Assembly: GCF_020164555.1 (NCBI RefSeq)
Contig: NZ_JAIQZB010000006.1
Span: 62,001 to 126,000 of the forward strand
Direction of reading: 5' to 3'
Source: Salegentibacter lacus
GTDB taxonomy: Bacteria; Bacteroidota; Bacteroidia; Flavobacteriales; Flavobacteriaceae
Length of the DNA stretch: 64,000 nucleotides
Part shown: piece after piece, positions 53,327 through 61,534 of the stretch
Position numbering within the stretch: the first letter of the stretch is position 1
Layout of the letters: each line of letters begins with the position of its first letter
Made by a program: the position numbers and the translations under genes
The notes under the pieces: generated by a model
What the model was told of the DNA's origin: nothing
The model's database searches: none
The model's input: the letters and a program-made list of their open reading frames with translations, nothing else

Positions 53327-55377
53327 TGCTTAATTTTTAAAAATTGTGATGGTTTGTTTACACTTGTTATTTCAAGACGGTGCATTGCCCTGGTACAGGC
53401 CACATAAAGCATTTGACGATCCGGTTCGGTTTTGTAATTTTTCTCGGTACAATTAGGCACAATTACCATATCAAATTCAAGACCTTTAGCTAAATGGGCT
53501 GTGGTAATCACCACACCGCTTCCAAATGCAACACTCTTTCCATCCAGCAAGCTTACCTGGAATTCTTCTTTTAGCTCCTCGTAAAGTTTGTTAACCTCCT
53601 TTTGTGTCTTACAAATGATCCCCAGGGAATTATGATCTTTATTTTTAAACCTTTCAATAAGCTCTTTTATGTAGCTCAATTCCTTTTCTTTAGTATTAAA
53701 GCTATGTACCCCGGGTTCGCTTCCGTGACGCTTTAGGGCTTCAACCTCAATCCTATCACTTATTCTTTTAGAAAATTGGGTAATCTCATACGTAGATCTA
53801 TAACTTTTAAGCATGGTCATTGCCGTAGAATCCGGAAATATGGATTGTATGGTCTTAAGATCTGAGGAACTGAAAGGATTTACAGATTGGTTGATGTCTC
53901 CCAGGATGGTTTTCTTACAACTGAATAATTTAGAAAGTACTTTATATTGAACCGGGGAATAATCCTGCATTTCATCAATTACCAAATGTTTTACTTGGCT
54001 AAAGGCAGGAAGGCCTTCTAATTTCATTTTTAAATAAAGTAGTGGGTAAACATCACTATATTCATAGGTCGCTCCTTTGCGCATTTTCAGCAAATCTTTA
54101 CGCTCCATCCATTCGTAAAAGCCCTTGTAAAGCATCCTAAGATTGGTAGAAGGAAACATTTTTCTAATAGTGGAGTGAAGTTCTGTACGCTCTTTACCTT
54201 TCACCTCGTATTTATAATACATAAAGGTGTTATTTACAATTTCACGAACCACTTCATTAAATCTTTTAAGAATAGGCAGGCGGTGAAACTGTTTAAATTT
54301 CTCTTCGATAAACCAGGCGGGAACCGGGTTTTTATTGATGAAAATATCCTGAGGTTGGAAAGCATTGTTTTCTAAATGAACCAGGTATTCATCCATCCTT
54401 TTCAGGATTTCCTGCGATGATTTAAACTCGATGCGTTCAATTAATTTCTCATTGGTACGCTCTAATAACTCCGAAACCTGCTCAAAAAAGCTTTGAAATT
54501 TAATTTGATAATCAAAAAGCCGGTCTGCGATTTCTTCAAGGCTGATCTCTTCTACGGTTTCTTCACCTAACTCAGGTAGAACATTAGAAATGTAGCTTGC
54601 AAAAACCTTATTAGGGGAGATAATTAAAATATCTTCAGAGGAAATATCATCTTTAAATTTATACAAAAGAAAAGCAATCCGGTGTAGTGCGATAGAAGTT
54701 TTACCCGATCCGGCAACTCCCTGGATAATTAAGTTTTGGGCCTCTTCATTACGGATAATAGCATTTTGTTCCCGCTGAATGGTAGCAACAATATTTTTCA
54801 TTTTACTGGAAGAAGCTTGCTTTAATTCCTTTTGAAGTACCTCATCCTGTATGGCAATATCATTATCCAGCATATATTCCATTTCCCCGTTTCTTATCCT
54901 AAATTGTCTTTTTAAAGACATTAGGCCATCCACTACCTTTTCCTGGGTTATGTAGGAGGAAGGACCAGGTTCATAATCGTAGAACATACTGGAAATGGGC
55001 GCACGCCAATCATAGACCAAATTTTTATTGGTCTCCTCATCTTTGAAATTATGCACCCCTACATAAATTTCATCTTTTGCGGCTTTTTTATCTTCTTTAA
55101 AATCCAATCGCCCGAAATACGTGACATTTTTTAAACGTAGCAAACGTTTCTTTTTATCCAGGGATGCCCGCCCCAACATTGCCATATTGGAAACCGACTC
55201 TCTAACGGCATTTTTTTCGAGATGGTCCATATCCCTCTTATGCTCTTGCATATGCTCATTGGCGTCCTTAATATCCCGCCCCTGTTTGTTTAATCTTTTT
55301 GTAATCTTAGTAATGGCAATATCTATTTTAGTCAGGGTTTGTTTTAATCGCTTTTTTTCTAAATTTTCCTGTTCCAT
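53323..55377 (-). CDS. HelD-like UvrD/Rep superfamily helicase
   Basis: 684 residues from the ATG at 55377 (MEQENLEKKRLKQ); an upstream in-frame ATG at 55416 lies within the broken DksA-like gene. A coiled-coil N-terminus precedes the Walker A motif VAGSGKTSIALHRIAFLL, then Walker B VIDEMQDYSPVQY, and the C-terminal helicase motifs ITTAHLAKGLEFDMVIV and QMLYVACTRAMHRLEI. HelD-type proteins clear stalled RNA polymerase from DNA. It follows the DksA-like frame with a 4-base gap, which suits a shared transcription-related role. Confidence 0.85.
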   Translation of the reverse strand: MEQENLEKKRLKQTLTKIDIAITKITKRLNKQGRDIKDANEHMQEHKRDMDHLEKNAVRESVSNMAMLGRASLDKKKRLLRLKNVTYFGRLDFKEDKKAAKDEIYVGVHNFKDEETNKNLVYDWRAPISSMFYDYEPGPSSYITQEKVVDGLMSLKRQFRIRNGEMEYMLDNDIAIQDEVLQKELKQASSSKMKNIVATIQREQNAIIRNEEAQNLIIQGVAGSGKTSIALHRIAFLLYKFKDDISSEDILIISPNKVFASYISNVLPELGEETVEEISLEEIADRLFDYQIKFQSFFEQVSELLERTNEKLIERIEFKSSQEILKRMDEYLVHLENNAFQPQDIFINKNPVPAWFIEEKFKQFHRLPILKRFNEVVREIVNNTFMYYKYEVKGKERTELHSTIRKMFPSTNLRMLYKGFYEWMERKDLLKMRKGATYEYSDVYPLLYLKMKLEGLPAFSQVKHLVIDEMQDYSPVQYKVLSKLFSCKKTILGDINQSVNPFSSSDLKTIQSIFPDSTAMTMLKSYRSTYEITQFSKRISDRIEVEALKRHGSEPGVHSFNTKEKELSYIKELIERFKNKDHNSLGIICKTQKEVNKLYEELKEEFQVSLLDGKSVAFGSGVVITTAHLAKGLEFDMVIVPNCTEKNYKTEPDRQMLYVACTRAMHRLEITSVNKPSQFLKIKQ

Positions 55378-55381
55378 TATT

Positions 55382-55700
55382 TTAATTTTTAACGCATTCC
55401 ATGCATAAAGAAGCATTGGAAATATTCACCTTGCTCATCAGAATTTCCTTACCGCATTTTTTACAGGTTCCCATCTTAGCCTTATTTAATTTCTCCAGAA
55501 GGTTAAATAGTTTTTCTATTCCTTTTTTCTGTTTTTTTGATTGCCAGACGGTTCACATTAGATTCTTGTTTATTTGCAATGCTTATATTCATATCCTTTT
55601 CTCGCGGCAGAGCCTCTGGAAAAGACTGATAAAGTTTAAGCACTTTTTCTTCTTTAGCTATTTCCTCAAATATTTTTTCTATTAATTCTTCTTTTTTCAT
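55382..55700 (-). pseudogene. Broken DksA/TraR-type zinc finger gene (frameshift in an A7 run)
   Basis: The minus-strand frame MKKEELIEKIFEEIAKEEK runs 65 codons to a stop, while a frame shifted by one base continues KGIEKLFNLLEKLNK, then CKKC...CMEC (C-x2-C-x16-C-x2-C) up to a stop at 55382. Removing one A from the A7 run near 55537 joins them into a DksA-like protein of about 105 residues. Either a real frameshift or a sequencing error. Related to the intact gene at 57513-57893. Confidence 0.65.
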
Positions 55701-55711
55701 AATCGATTATC

Positions 55712-55964
55712 ATCCGGAACAGTTTGAAGCTTTTCTTAAATTCATATTCCAGATTGGACTTAAATATCATATAAAAGAAGTCATCAAGGTCCTCACAATT
55801 CCACCATCCTTCCAAGTAACTTCTCCAAACCCCAGAGATCCATCTTTCCGGATACGATCGTAGAAAGATGGATTGCGAATTTGGGGATCAAAGGAATTCT
55901 TCCCATTGATCTTAATTGGTGTTTTTGCCAATAGTGTCTCAATTGTCTTTTTGGCTTATTTCAT
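55712..55964 (-). pseudogene. Remnant of a cyclopropane-fatty-acid synthase-like gene (N-terminal fragment)
   Basis: On the minus strand from about 55964: after an ATG and a stop two codons later the frame reads AKKTIETLLAKTPIKINGKN, then FYDRIRKDGSLGFGE, then a missing base, then SYLEGWWNCEDLDDFFY in the next frame. KINGKNSFDPQI...GSLGFGESYLEGWW is the N-terminal pattern of CFA synthase, which the neighbouring gene at 57883-59004 also shows. The rest of the enzyme is lost. It lies 3 bases after SulP copy 2. Confidence 0.65.
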
Positions 55965-55967
55965 AGA

Positions 55968-57509
55968 CTAGATTTTATCAGTTGCTACTTTATAATCCGG
56001 ATCTTCAATGATATTCACTTCAATAATTGCATCAGCATTACTTAATAATCTCCTGCAATCTCCGCTTAAGTATTTCAGGTGTAATTTTTTACCCTGTTTT
56101 TTATAGCGCTCCGTTAATTTATTTAAAGCTTCTATGCCGGACATATCTACAACCCTACTTTCAGAAAAATCAATTACTACTTCTTCAGGATCATTCAGAA
56201 CATCAAATTTGTCACTAAAAGCCTGCACAGACCCAAAAAATAAAGGACCATATATTTCATAATGTTTAACACCTTCTTCATCGATTCTTTTTCGAGCCCT
56301 GATTCTTTTTGCATTGTCCCAGGCGAATACCAGTGCAGCAATAATAACACCTACTAGTACAGCTAATGCGAGGTTATGAAGTACGATGGTTACCACCGTA
56401 ACTAAAACCATTACCAAAATATCTGATTTAGGCATTTTGTTTAGGGTTTTTAAACTGGCCCATTCAAAGGTTCCTATAGCTACCATTATCATTAACCCGG
56501 TTAAAGCAGCCATAGGTACTTTTTCAATTAAACCTGCACCGAACATTACAAAAATTAAGAGCATAACTGCAGCTGTAATCCCTGATAATCTCGCCCTCGC
56601 CCCGGAAGAAACATTAATAAGGCTTTGGCCAAGCATTGCACAACCACCCATTCCACTAAAAAAACCTGATAGAATGTTAGCACTACCCTGTGCCACACAT
56701 TCCTTATTTCCCCTACCGCGAGTTTCTGTTATTTCATCAATAATATTAAGGGTTAATAGACTCTCGATTAATCCTACCCCAGCCATAATTGCGGCATACG
56801 GTAAAATGAGTAAGAAGGTATCCAGAGTCAAGGGTACCATGGGTATGTGAAATGGTGGAAAACCACCTTGAATAGAGGCGATATCCCCAACAGTTTTGGT
56901 TTCAATTCCAAAAGCCAACACAATTCCAAAGGTTACTAAAACAGCTACAAGAGTTGCGGGAATAGCTTTAGTAAGTTTTGGAAGTCCCCAGATAATTAAC
57001 ATAGTAATCAATACTAATCCTAGCATTAAAAATAATTGCGCACCCTGCATCCAAACCAGATCACCGGCAGCATTTTCTACTTTAAACTGGTTTAATTGAG
57101 ACATAAAAATAATGACGGCGAGTCCATTCACAAATCCAAAAATTACAGGGTGTGGCACCAAACGCATCAGTTTTCCCAGACGCAGTAGACCTGCCGCAAC
57201 CTGGATAATTCCAGCAAGAACTACAGTGGCGAAAACATATTCGGGCCCATGACTAATAGCCAGGGCTACAATTACTACAGCTACGGCTCCGGTAGCTCCG
57301 GATATCATTCCTGGTCTGCCTCCCAGAATTGCAGTAACCAGGCCTACAACAAAAGCGGCATACAATCCTGTCAAAGGTGAAAGACCGGCGATTAAAGAGA
57401 ACGCTACGGCCTCAGGTATTAAAGCCAGGGCTACAGTTAGACCAGCGAGTATTTCTGTTTTATAGTCAACCTTTTGACTGAAATCGAATAAATTTAAATA
57501 TTTCTTCAT
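55968..57509 (-). CDS. SulP-family inorganic anion transporter with STAS domain, copy 2
   Basis: 513 residues, 11-14 helices and a C-terminal STAS domain with VVIDFSESRVVDMSGIEALN (about 437-456). YKTEILAGLTVALALIPEAVAFSLIAGLSPLTGLYAAF is the classic SulP start, ISGATGAVAVVIVALA follows, and LESLLTLNIIDEITETRGRGNKECVAQG the loop. Distinct from copy 1, which has a shorter STAS. Anion not known. It lies 3 bases after the DksA-like gene, so the two are co-transcribed. Confidence 0.88.
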   Translation of the reverse strand: MKKYLNLFDFSQKVDYKTEILAGLTVALALIPEAVAFSLIAGLSPLTGLYAAFVVGLVTAILGGRPGMISGATGAVAVVIVALAISHGPEYVFATVVLAGIIQVAAGLLRLGKLMRLVPHPVIFGFVNGLAVIIFMSQLNQFKVENAAGDLVWMQGAQLFLMLGLVLITMLIIWGLPKLTKAIPATLVAVLVTFGIVLAFGIETKTVGDIASIQGGFPPFHIPMVPLTLDTFLLILPYAAIMAGVGLIESLLTLNIIDEITETRGRGNKECVAQGSANILSGFFSGMGGCAMLGQSLINVSSGARARLSGITAAVMLLIFVMFGAGLIEKVPMAALTGLMIMVAIGTFEWASLKTLNKMPKSDILVMVLVTVVTIVLHNLALAVLVGVIIAALVFAWDNAKRIRARKRIDEEGVKHYEIYGPLFFGSVQAFSDKFDVLNDPEEVVIDFSESRVVDMSGIEALNKLTERYKKQGKKLHLKYLSGDCRRLLSNADAIIEVNIIEDPDYKVATDKI

Positions 57510-57512
57510 TTG

Positions 57513-57893
57513 TTATAATTGATTGGTTTTTGAATTATTTATTTTTAATGGGATAGGTTGTAAAGAACAATTAATACATTTACGGTTTGTAGGAGATGAT
57601 ATTAGTCTCCGGTATGAGATCACGTTATTGCAATTTTCACATCTAATTTTTTTGTTTTGCATTACCAAATCAAGAAGCCTGACAAGCTCTTGAAGATGGT
57701 TATTTAAGTTAAACTTCATAAATTCCATATGCTTTTTTCGTTCAATTTCTTTGGCAGTAATCCTGCCCCAATTTTCAATTTTATGTAACAGTGGATCTTT
57801 CCTTGTTTCATAGGAAGCCAGCATTCGATCACATTCTTCGATCTCTTTGAAAATTGCTTCTACTATAAGACCTTTCTTTTGCTTACTTTCCAT
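57513..57893 (-). CDS. DksA/TraR-type zinc finger protein
   Basis: 126 residues. A helical N-terminus (about 1-75) is followed by CENCNNVISYRRLISSPTNRKCINC, a C-x2-C-x17-C-x2-C zinc finger exactly as in DksA. DksA proteins act in the RNA polymerase secondary channel with ppGpp, but the usual acidic DxxA tip is not visible here. It overlaps the start of the CFA-like gene's reading frame end by 11 bases and precedes SulP copy 2. Could be a regulatory partner for a stress response. Confidence 0.75.
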   Translation of the reverse strand: MESKQKKGLIVEAIFKEIEECDRMLASYETRKDPLLHKIENWGRITAKEIERKKHMEFMKFNLNNHLQELVRLLDLVMQNKKIRCENCNNVISYRRLISSPTNRKCINCSLQPIPLKINNSKTNQL

Positions 57894-59004
57894 AGGTTTG
57901 ATTTTGATAGAACCTTACCGATTCATAGGTAAATGGATAAGACAGTTTTGTAAGTACTATTTCAAATAATTCAATTCGTTTCGTTCGTAATGAAGCAGCA
58001 AGGCAGGATAAATAATATTCCCATAACAAAAGACTGTCTTGAGGAAATTCAACTTTTAATTCATCGCTCTCATTTCGAAAATTTAAAAGCCAGTTTACCA
58101 CGGTAGTATCATATTGTAATCCAAAACTTTGAAGATCCTCTAATTTTAAAACTGTGGGAATCAACCTGCTTTTTTGCACAAATGATGGAAGGATGGAGGA
58201 AGGGAAAATATGCTTATTAAGCCAGGGATCAGTTCCGTTATTATCACCTGTTATAATATTTAATAAACTGATTCCATCTTCCTTTAAAATTTGGTCTATT
58301 TTAAACTGAACCTTTGAAAAATCAGCATTAACAGTATTATCAAAGAGGTCCCAACCAACTATTTTATCATATTTCTCAAATACCGCGAAAAAATCCTTTT
58401 TTTCAACGCGAACATTTAGTGAATTGCAGGTTTGACCAATATATTTTGATTGTTTGTTTGAAGGATTCAGCGCGACTACTTCAACATGATATTTAGAAGC
58501 TGCATAGGAAGTAAAACCTCCCCAGCCAGGTGTTATGTCCAAAATTTTATCCCCGGAAGAAATTTTTAATTTCTTGCAAATGAGATCGAATTTTTGCTCT
58601 TGTGACTCCTTAGAAGAATAAACCTCCTGCCAATATCCCGAGGAAGTGTTTAGGTTATTTCCGAGAACCGAGGTGAGCAGGTTTTTTTGTGTGACAGAAT
58701 GATATCTTTTATTTTCAAAGTCTTCAGGATACTTATTTTTTAGAACCTTTAATTTCATGTTGAAATTTTCAGCAAAATAAGATTGGACTTCCTTATTTAA
58801 AAAGAGCCTGTGAAATAAGCCAGTAAGATCTTTGCAATACCAGTATTCTTTAGAAAAACCTTCGGCAAGCCCTAAAGAACCTTTATTAAGGAAAAGAGAG
58901 TAGAATTTATCATCCCTAACCTGTAAGTCAAATGTGTTTGCACCATTTATGGTGATGTCCGCTTTCTCTAATAAATCGTTTACGACTTTTTTAGAATTTA
59001 CCAT
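57883..59004 (-). CDS. Cyclopropane-fatty-acid synthase-like methyltransferase with altered active site
   Basis: 373 residues, near the 382 of E. coli Cfa. The N-terminal domain (KADITINGANTFDLQVRDDKFY, then GSLGLAEGF) and SAM domain match the family, but the DIGCGWGG motif reads DITPGWGG (residues 156-163), so the active-site Cys is Pro159. MFEHVG, which carries the bicarbonate-binding Glu, reads LFDNTV (about 220-225). NKHIFPSSILPS and HYDTTVVNW-like YDTTVVNWLLNF are kept. SAM binding may persist, but normal cyclopropanation seems doubtful. First gene of the minus-strand array. Confidence 0.78.
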   Translation of the reverse strand: MVNSKKVVNDLLEKADITINGANTFDLQVRDDKFYSLFLNKGSLGLAEGFSKEYWYCKDLTGLFHRLFLNKEVQSYFAENFNMKLKVLKNKYPEDFENKRYHSVTQKNLLTSVLGNNLNTSSGYWQEVYSSKESQEQKFDLICKKLKISSGDKILDITPGWGGFTSYAASKYHVEVVALNPSNKQSKYIGQTCNSLNVRVEKKDFFAVFEKYDKIVGWDLFDNTVNADFSKVQFKIDQILKEDGISLLNIITGDNNGTDPWLNKHIFPSSILPSFVQKSRLIPTVLKLEDLQSFGLQYDTTVVNWLLNFRNESDELKVEFPQDSLLLWEYYLSCLAASLRTKRIELFEIVLTKLSYPFTYESVRFYQNQTYGK

Positions 59005-59703
59005 GCTAACAGATCTAAATATGTTTCAAAGAAGTATTTTTTAAGTTACAGTGTGAAATCAGGAATTATTTGGGAATAACTATGGTGGAGTAACAAAAAC
59101 CAATGGCTGGTTACATAGTAGATTTTCCGGTCGGAAAGTCGCTTTTAAAAAAGTAATTATATATGTGTTGAAAAAAAATTCCATAATAGGAAAAAAGGAA
59201 AATGATAGAAAAAAATAAATGAATGCGTTGATCCGAATGGATAGGCTTAGATGCCCGGATAATTAGGGGGGAGTAACTTTAATAAAGTATAAAGTTTGTG
59301 TTTCATTCATAACGGGGGCAAAAATATGCTAAAAGAAGGGTTAAACCAAATTCATACTGTCTTATAATTGATTAATTGTAGGTTTGTCAATTTAAGGTTA
59401 AAAAAATAATGATTTATTTTAAAGTTGGTTATTTCTATGTGAATAAATCAACCCCTAATATGATTAAAATCTTTTAACCTGCGCTTAAATCGTTAGATTC
59501 AACTGCTATATCTGGGGCGCCCCCATTAATCCTTTAACCACAATGAAAAATAAAATTCAATAACACCTATCCCATATAGGCAAAAGTTTGTTAGGCTCTT
59601 ATTCAAGTGATACAGATGATATATTATTATAAGTTAATACTTGGTACTATTAGTGATTTTCTTACATTGAAAGTAAGTGAAAAACCGTTCTTAAAAAATG
59701 TAG
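59005..59703. other. 700-base AT-rich gap with one GC-rich palindrome
   Basis: No ORF that I can support. It contains GGGGCGCCCC (59514-59523), a perfect palindrome that is very unusual in this AT-rich context, and GTCGGAAAGTC near 59131. The promoters of the two divergent genes (CFA-like on the minus strand, CysQ-like on the plus strand) must lie here, but no clear TAnnTTTG box could be assigned. Confidence 0.4.
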
Positions 59704-60507
59704 ATGACAGACCTTGAACAATCGGTAAGATTAATTGAACGTGCCGGTAAAGAGATTCTAAGATACCGTGATGCCCATACGGGTAACAGATCTTTTATTC
59801 AAAGATGTGAAACAGAAAGTTATGAAGTTTTAAAAAATCTCCAATCCCAAACCGGACTTCCATTAGTATCTAAATTTGATAATCCTGAAATTGACATCCG
59901 AAAGGACTGGGAAGAATTCTGGTTAGTTTCTCCCTTATTAGGAAAAAAAAGCTTGAAAGAGGGAAAAGATGATTTTGCAATTTCTATTGCTAAAATTAGC
60001 CACAAACGCCCTGTTCTGGGAATTATCTTTGCTCCCGCCGATAAAGTTATGTTTATAGCAACTGACAATAAACCGTACAAAATTAAAAATTTCTCTTTCG
60101 GAAAAGATGAAGATGTAAACATATTGTTGCAAGAGCAAAATGTAATTAGAAAGCCAATTGAAGGTTTCTTTTTAAAAATTTTAAAAAGTAAAAACCAGAT
60201 GAATAAAAAAACCGAAAGATTCCTGGAAAATTTCAAAGCCTATCAGGAAGGGTCCTTAAAGGAAGTGGTGGATCAAAGTCCGCTCAAATTATCCGGAATT
60301 GCAGAAGGAAAATACGATTATTATCCTCATTTAAAGCCAATCCATGAATGGGAGATTGCCGCTTTTGATGCTCTTATAACAGCAAGCGGAAATATGGTGA
60401 CCAAAAAGGATGGAATCCTTTCTTTAGAATATAATACTGTGAAGCTAAAATTCCCTGCCTTTATTGCCAAAAGTAACTTTCAATTTGATTCAACAGAAAT
60501 AAACTAA
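59704..60507 (+). CDS. CysQ-like inositol-monophosphatase-fold protein lacking the metal-binding motif
   Basis: 267 residues, the length of CysQ (3'(2'),5'-bisphosphate nucleotidase). Fold-level matches are clear (WLVSPLLGKKSL, RPVLGIIFAPADKV, GIAEGKYDYYPHLKP, EWEIAAFDALITASGNMV). The metal ligands are lost: SEE reads SKFD (56-59), DPLDGT reads SPLLGK (76-81), and WDxAA reads WEIAA. It is therefore probably not an active phosphatase. It may be a regulatory or binding protein derived from CysQ. Confidence 0.8.
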   Translation: MTDLEQSVRLIERAGKEILRYRDAHTGNRSFIQRCETESYEVLKNLQSQTGLPLVSKFDNPEIDIRKDWEEFWLVSPLLGKKSLKEGKDDFAISIAKISHKRPVLGIIFAPADKVMFIATDNKPYKIKNFSFGKDEDVNILLQEQNVIRKPIEGFFLKILKSKNQMNKKTERFLENFKAYQEGSLKEVVDQSPLKLSGIAEGKYDYYPHLKPIHEWEIAAFDALITASGNMVTKKDGILSLEYNTVKLKFPAFIAKSNFQFDSTEIN

Positions 60508-60581
60508 TATATTATGTTATCAGGTTCCTGAATAAAATTGACAAATAGCTGCGAGAATAAGATATCGATGAGATCCAACAA

Positions 60582-60812
60582 GTGCTTAATAAAAGCCTCA
60601 AAAAGAAATTACGTGATAATTTTTATCGGGAAATTCTTCCTATTTTCAGTAATACCTGCGACACCAAAGCCAATATAAGTAGTTCCAACAATGGCCCTGT
60701 CACAAGTGCGAGGGAAATTAATGGATCCTTTGGAAAAGCAGTTAAAGCAATTGCAAGTGCAATAGGGAAGTTTCAGGCAAGAGTGGATGTCGAAAACCAG
60801 GATTTGTCATGA
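60582..60812 (+). CDS. Hypothetical 76-residue ORF, possible remnant of a mobilization gene
   Basis: Opens with GTG at 60582 (MLNKSLKKKLRDNFYREIL) and ends EIQ-like tail KAIASAIGKFQARVDVENQDLS. Only its last codons and following sequence match the end of the mobilization-operon ORF at 46888-47346 and the 59-bp repeat. Not recognisable otherwise; it may be a decayed C-terminus. Confidence 0.4.
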   Translation: MLNKSLKKKLRDNFYREILPIFSNTCDTKANISSSNNGPVTSAREINGSFGKAVKAIASAIGKFQARVDVENQDLS

Positions 60813-60818
60813 CAAATG
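60803..60818. repeat. 16-base perfect palindrome
   Basis: ATTTGTCATGACAAAT is its own complement. It includes the stop codon of the 60582-60812 ORF. The related sequence after 46888-47346 (tttgtaatgacaaatg, from 47339) has one change. Confidence 0.6.
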
Positions 60819-60837
60819 CCCTGGTCGCAAAAACCAG

Positions 60838-60896
60838 TAAATTTGCGGCAAATACCCTGAAACCCTCAGTAAACCTGTTGAAATTTGCGGCAAAAC
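60838..60896. repeat. 59-bp repeat, copy B
   Basis: Matches copy A at 47374-47432 with five differences. Same orientation. The two copies bracket SulP copy 1, the whole minus-strand array and the CysQ-like gene, so they could be ends or a shared regulatory element of a larger mobile unit. Confidence 0.75.
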
Positions 60897-61043
60897 TTTC
60901 CAGTAATCAGGACAATTTTTTTAAATTAATTGGTGAAATGCGGCAATAGAACTTTTGAAGGAGTTATAAAAATTGAGGATTTAATATTTATTTTTTGCAT
61001 AAGTATATCCAATACCTATTAAATTATCTAATAACCGGATTAA

Positions 61044-61412
61044 TTATCCACAATTAAGAATCCAAGAGAGTGTACCCGCAATAGCTCCTCCTATTGCTGC
61101 TCCAACAGCGCCAGATATTAGGAGATTCGTATTTAAAACTTTCCATTTCTTTGGCATCCCCCTGGGCCTCAATTTCTCTGCGAGATGGATATATTTTTTA
61201 GGACCCAACTCTACCATTTCACTAAAATTTTCTCCAGGAAAAATTAAGTTTGGAGTCATACGAGTCGCTTGTAATACTGCTCGAAACTGTAAAAGTAAAG
61301 CAACGGCTTTTTCTTCATTAGGGGAAAGATCCTGAAGCGCATAACTCCCACTAGAATCAATTTTTCTTAATATTAGTTCCATTGTACGATAAACACTTTC
61401 ACTACTTTCCAT
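61044..61412 (-). CDS. Hypothetical protein with C-terminal glycine-rich membrane helix
   Basis: 122 residues from the ATG at 61412 (MESSESVYRTMELILRKID); a longer frame starting at 61505 would add a membrane helix and is possible. A hydrophilic helical middle is followed by a glycine-rich span GAVGAAIGGAIAGTLSWIL at the C-terminus, a tail-anchor-like pattern. Its upstream region is shared with the divergently placed ClC gene. Function not recognised. Confidence 0.55.
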   Translation of the reverse strand: MESSESVYRTMELILRKIDSSGSYALQDLSPNEEKAVALLLQFRAVLQATRMTPNLIFPGENFSEMVELGPKKYIHLAEKLRPRGMPKKWKVLNTNLLISGAVGAAIGGAIAGTLSWILNCG

Positions 61413-61534
61413 AAAAATTAAAAATATTATTTTAGTGCAACAGCCTAAAAAGGTAGCAAAAACTACATAGACCATAAGTGGTTCCTGAAAAAAACTTATA
61501 TTCATTAAAAATTAATTTATAACTGTCCAAGAAC

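Noticed and set aside
55537-55560. Programmed frameshift in the DksA-like gene
   Set aside because: The A7 run is not in the phase of a known -1 slippery heptamer and the needed shift is +1, so mutation or sequencing error is simpler.
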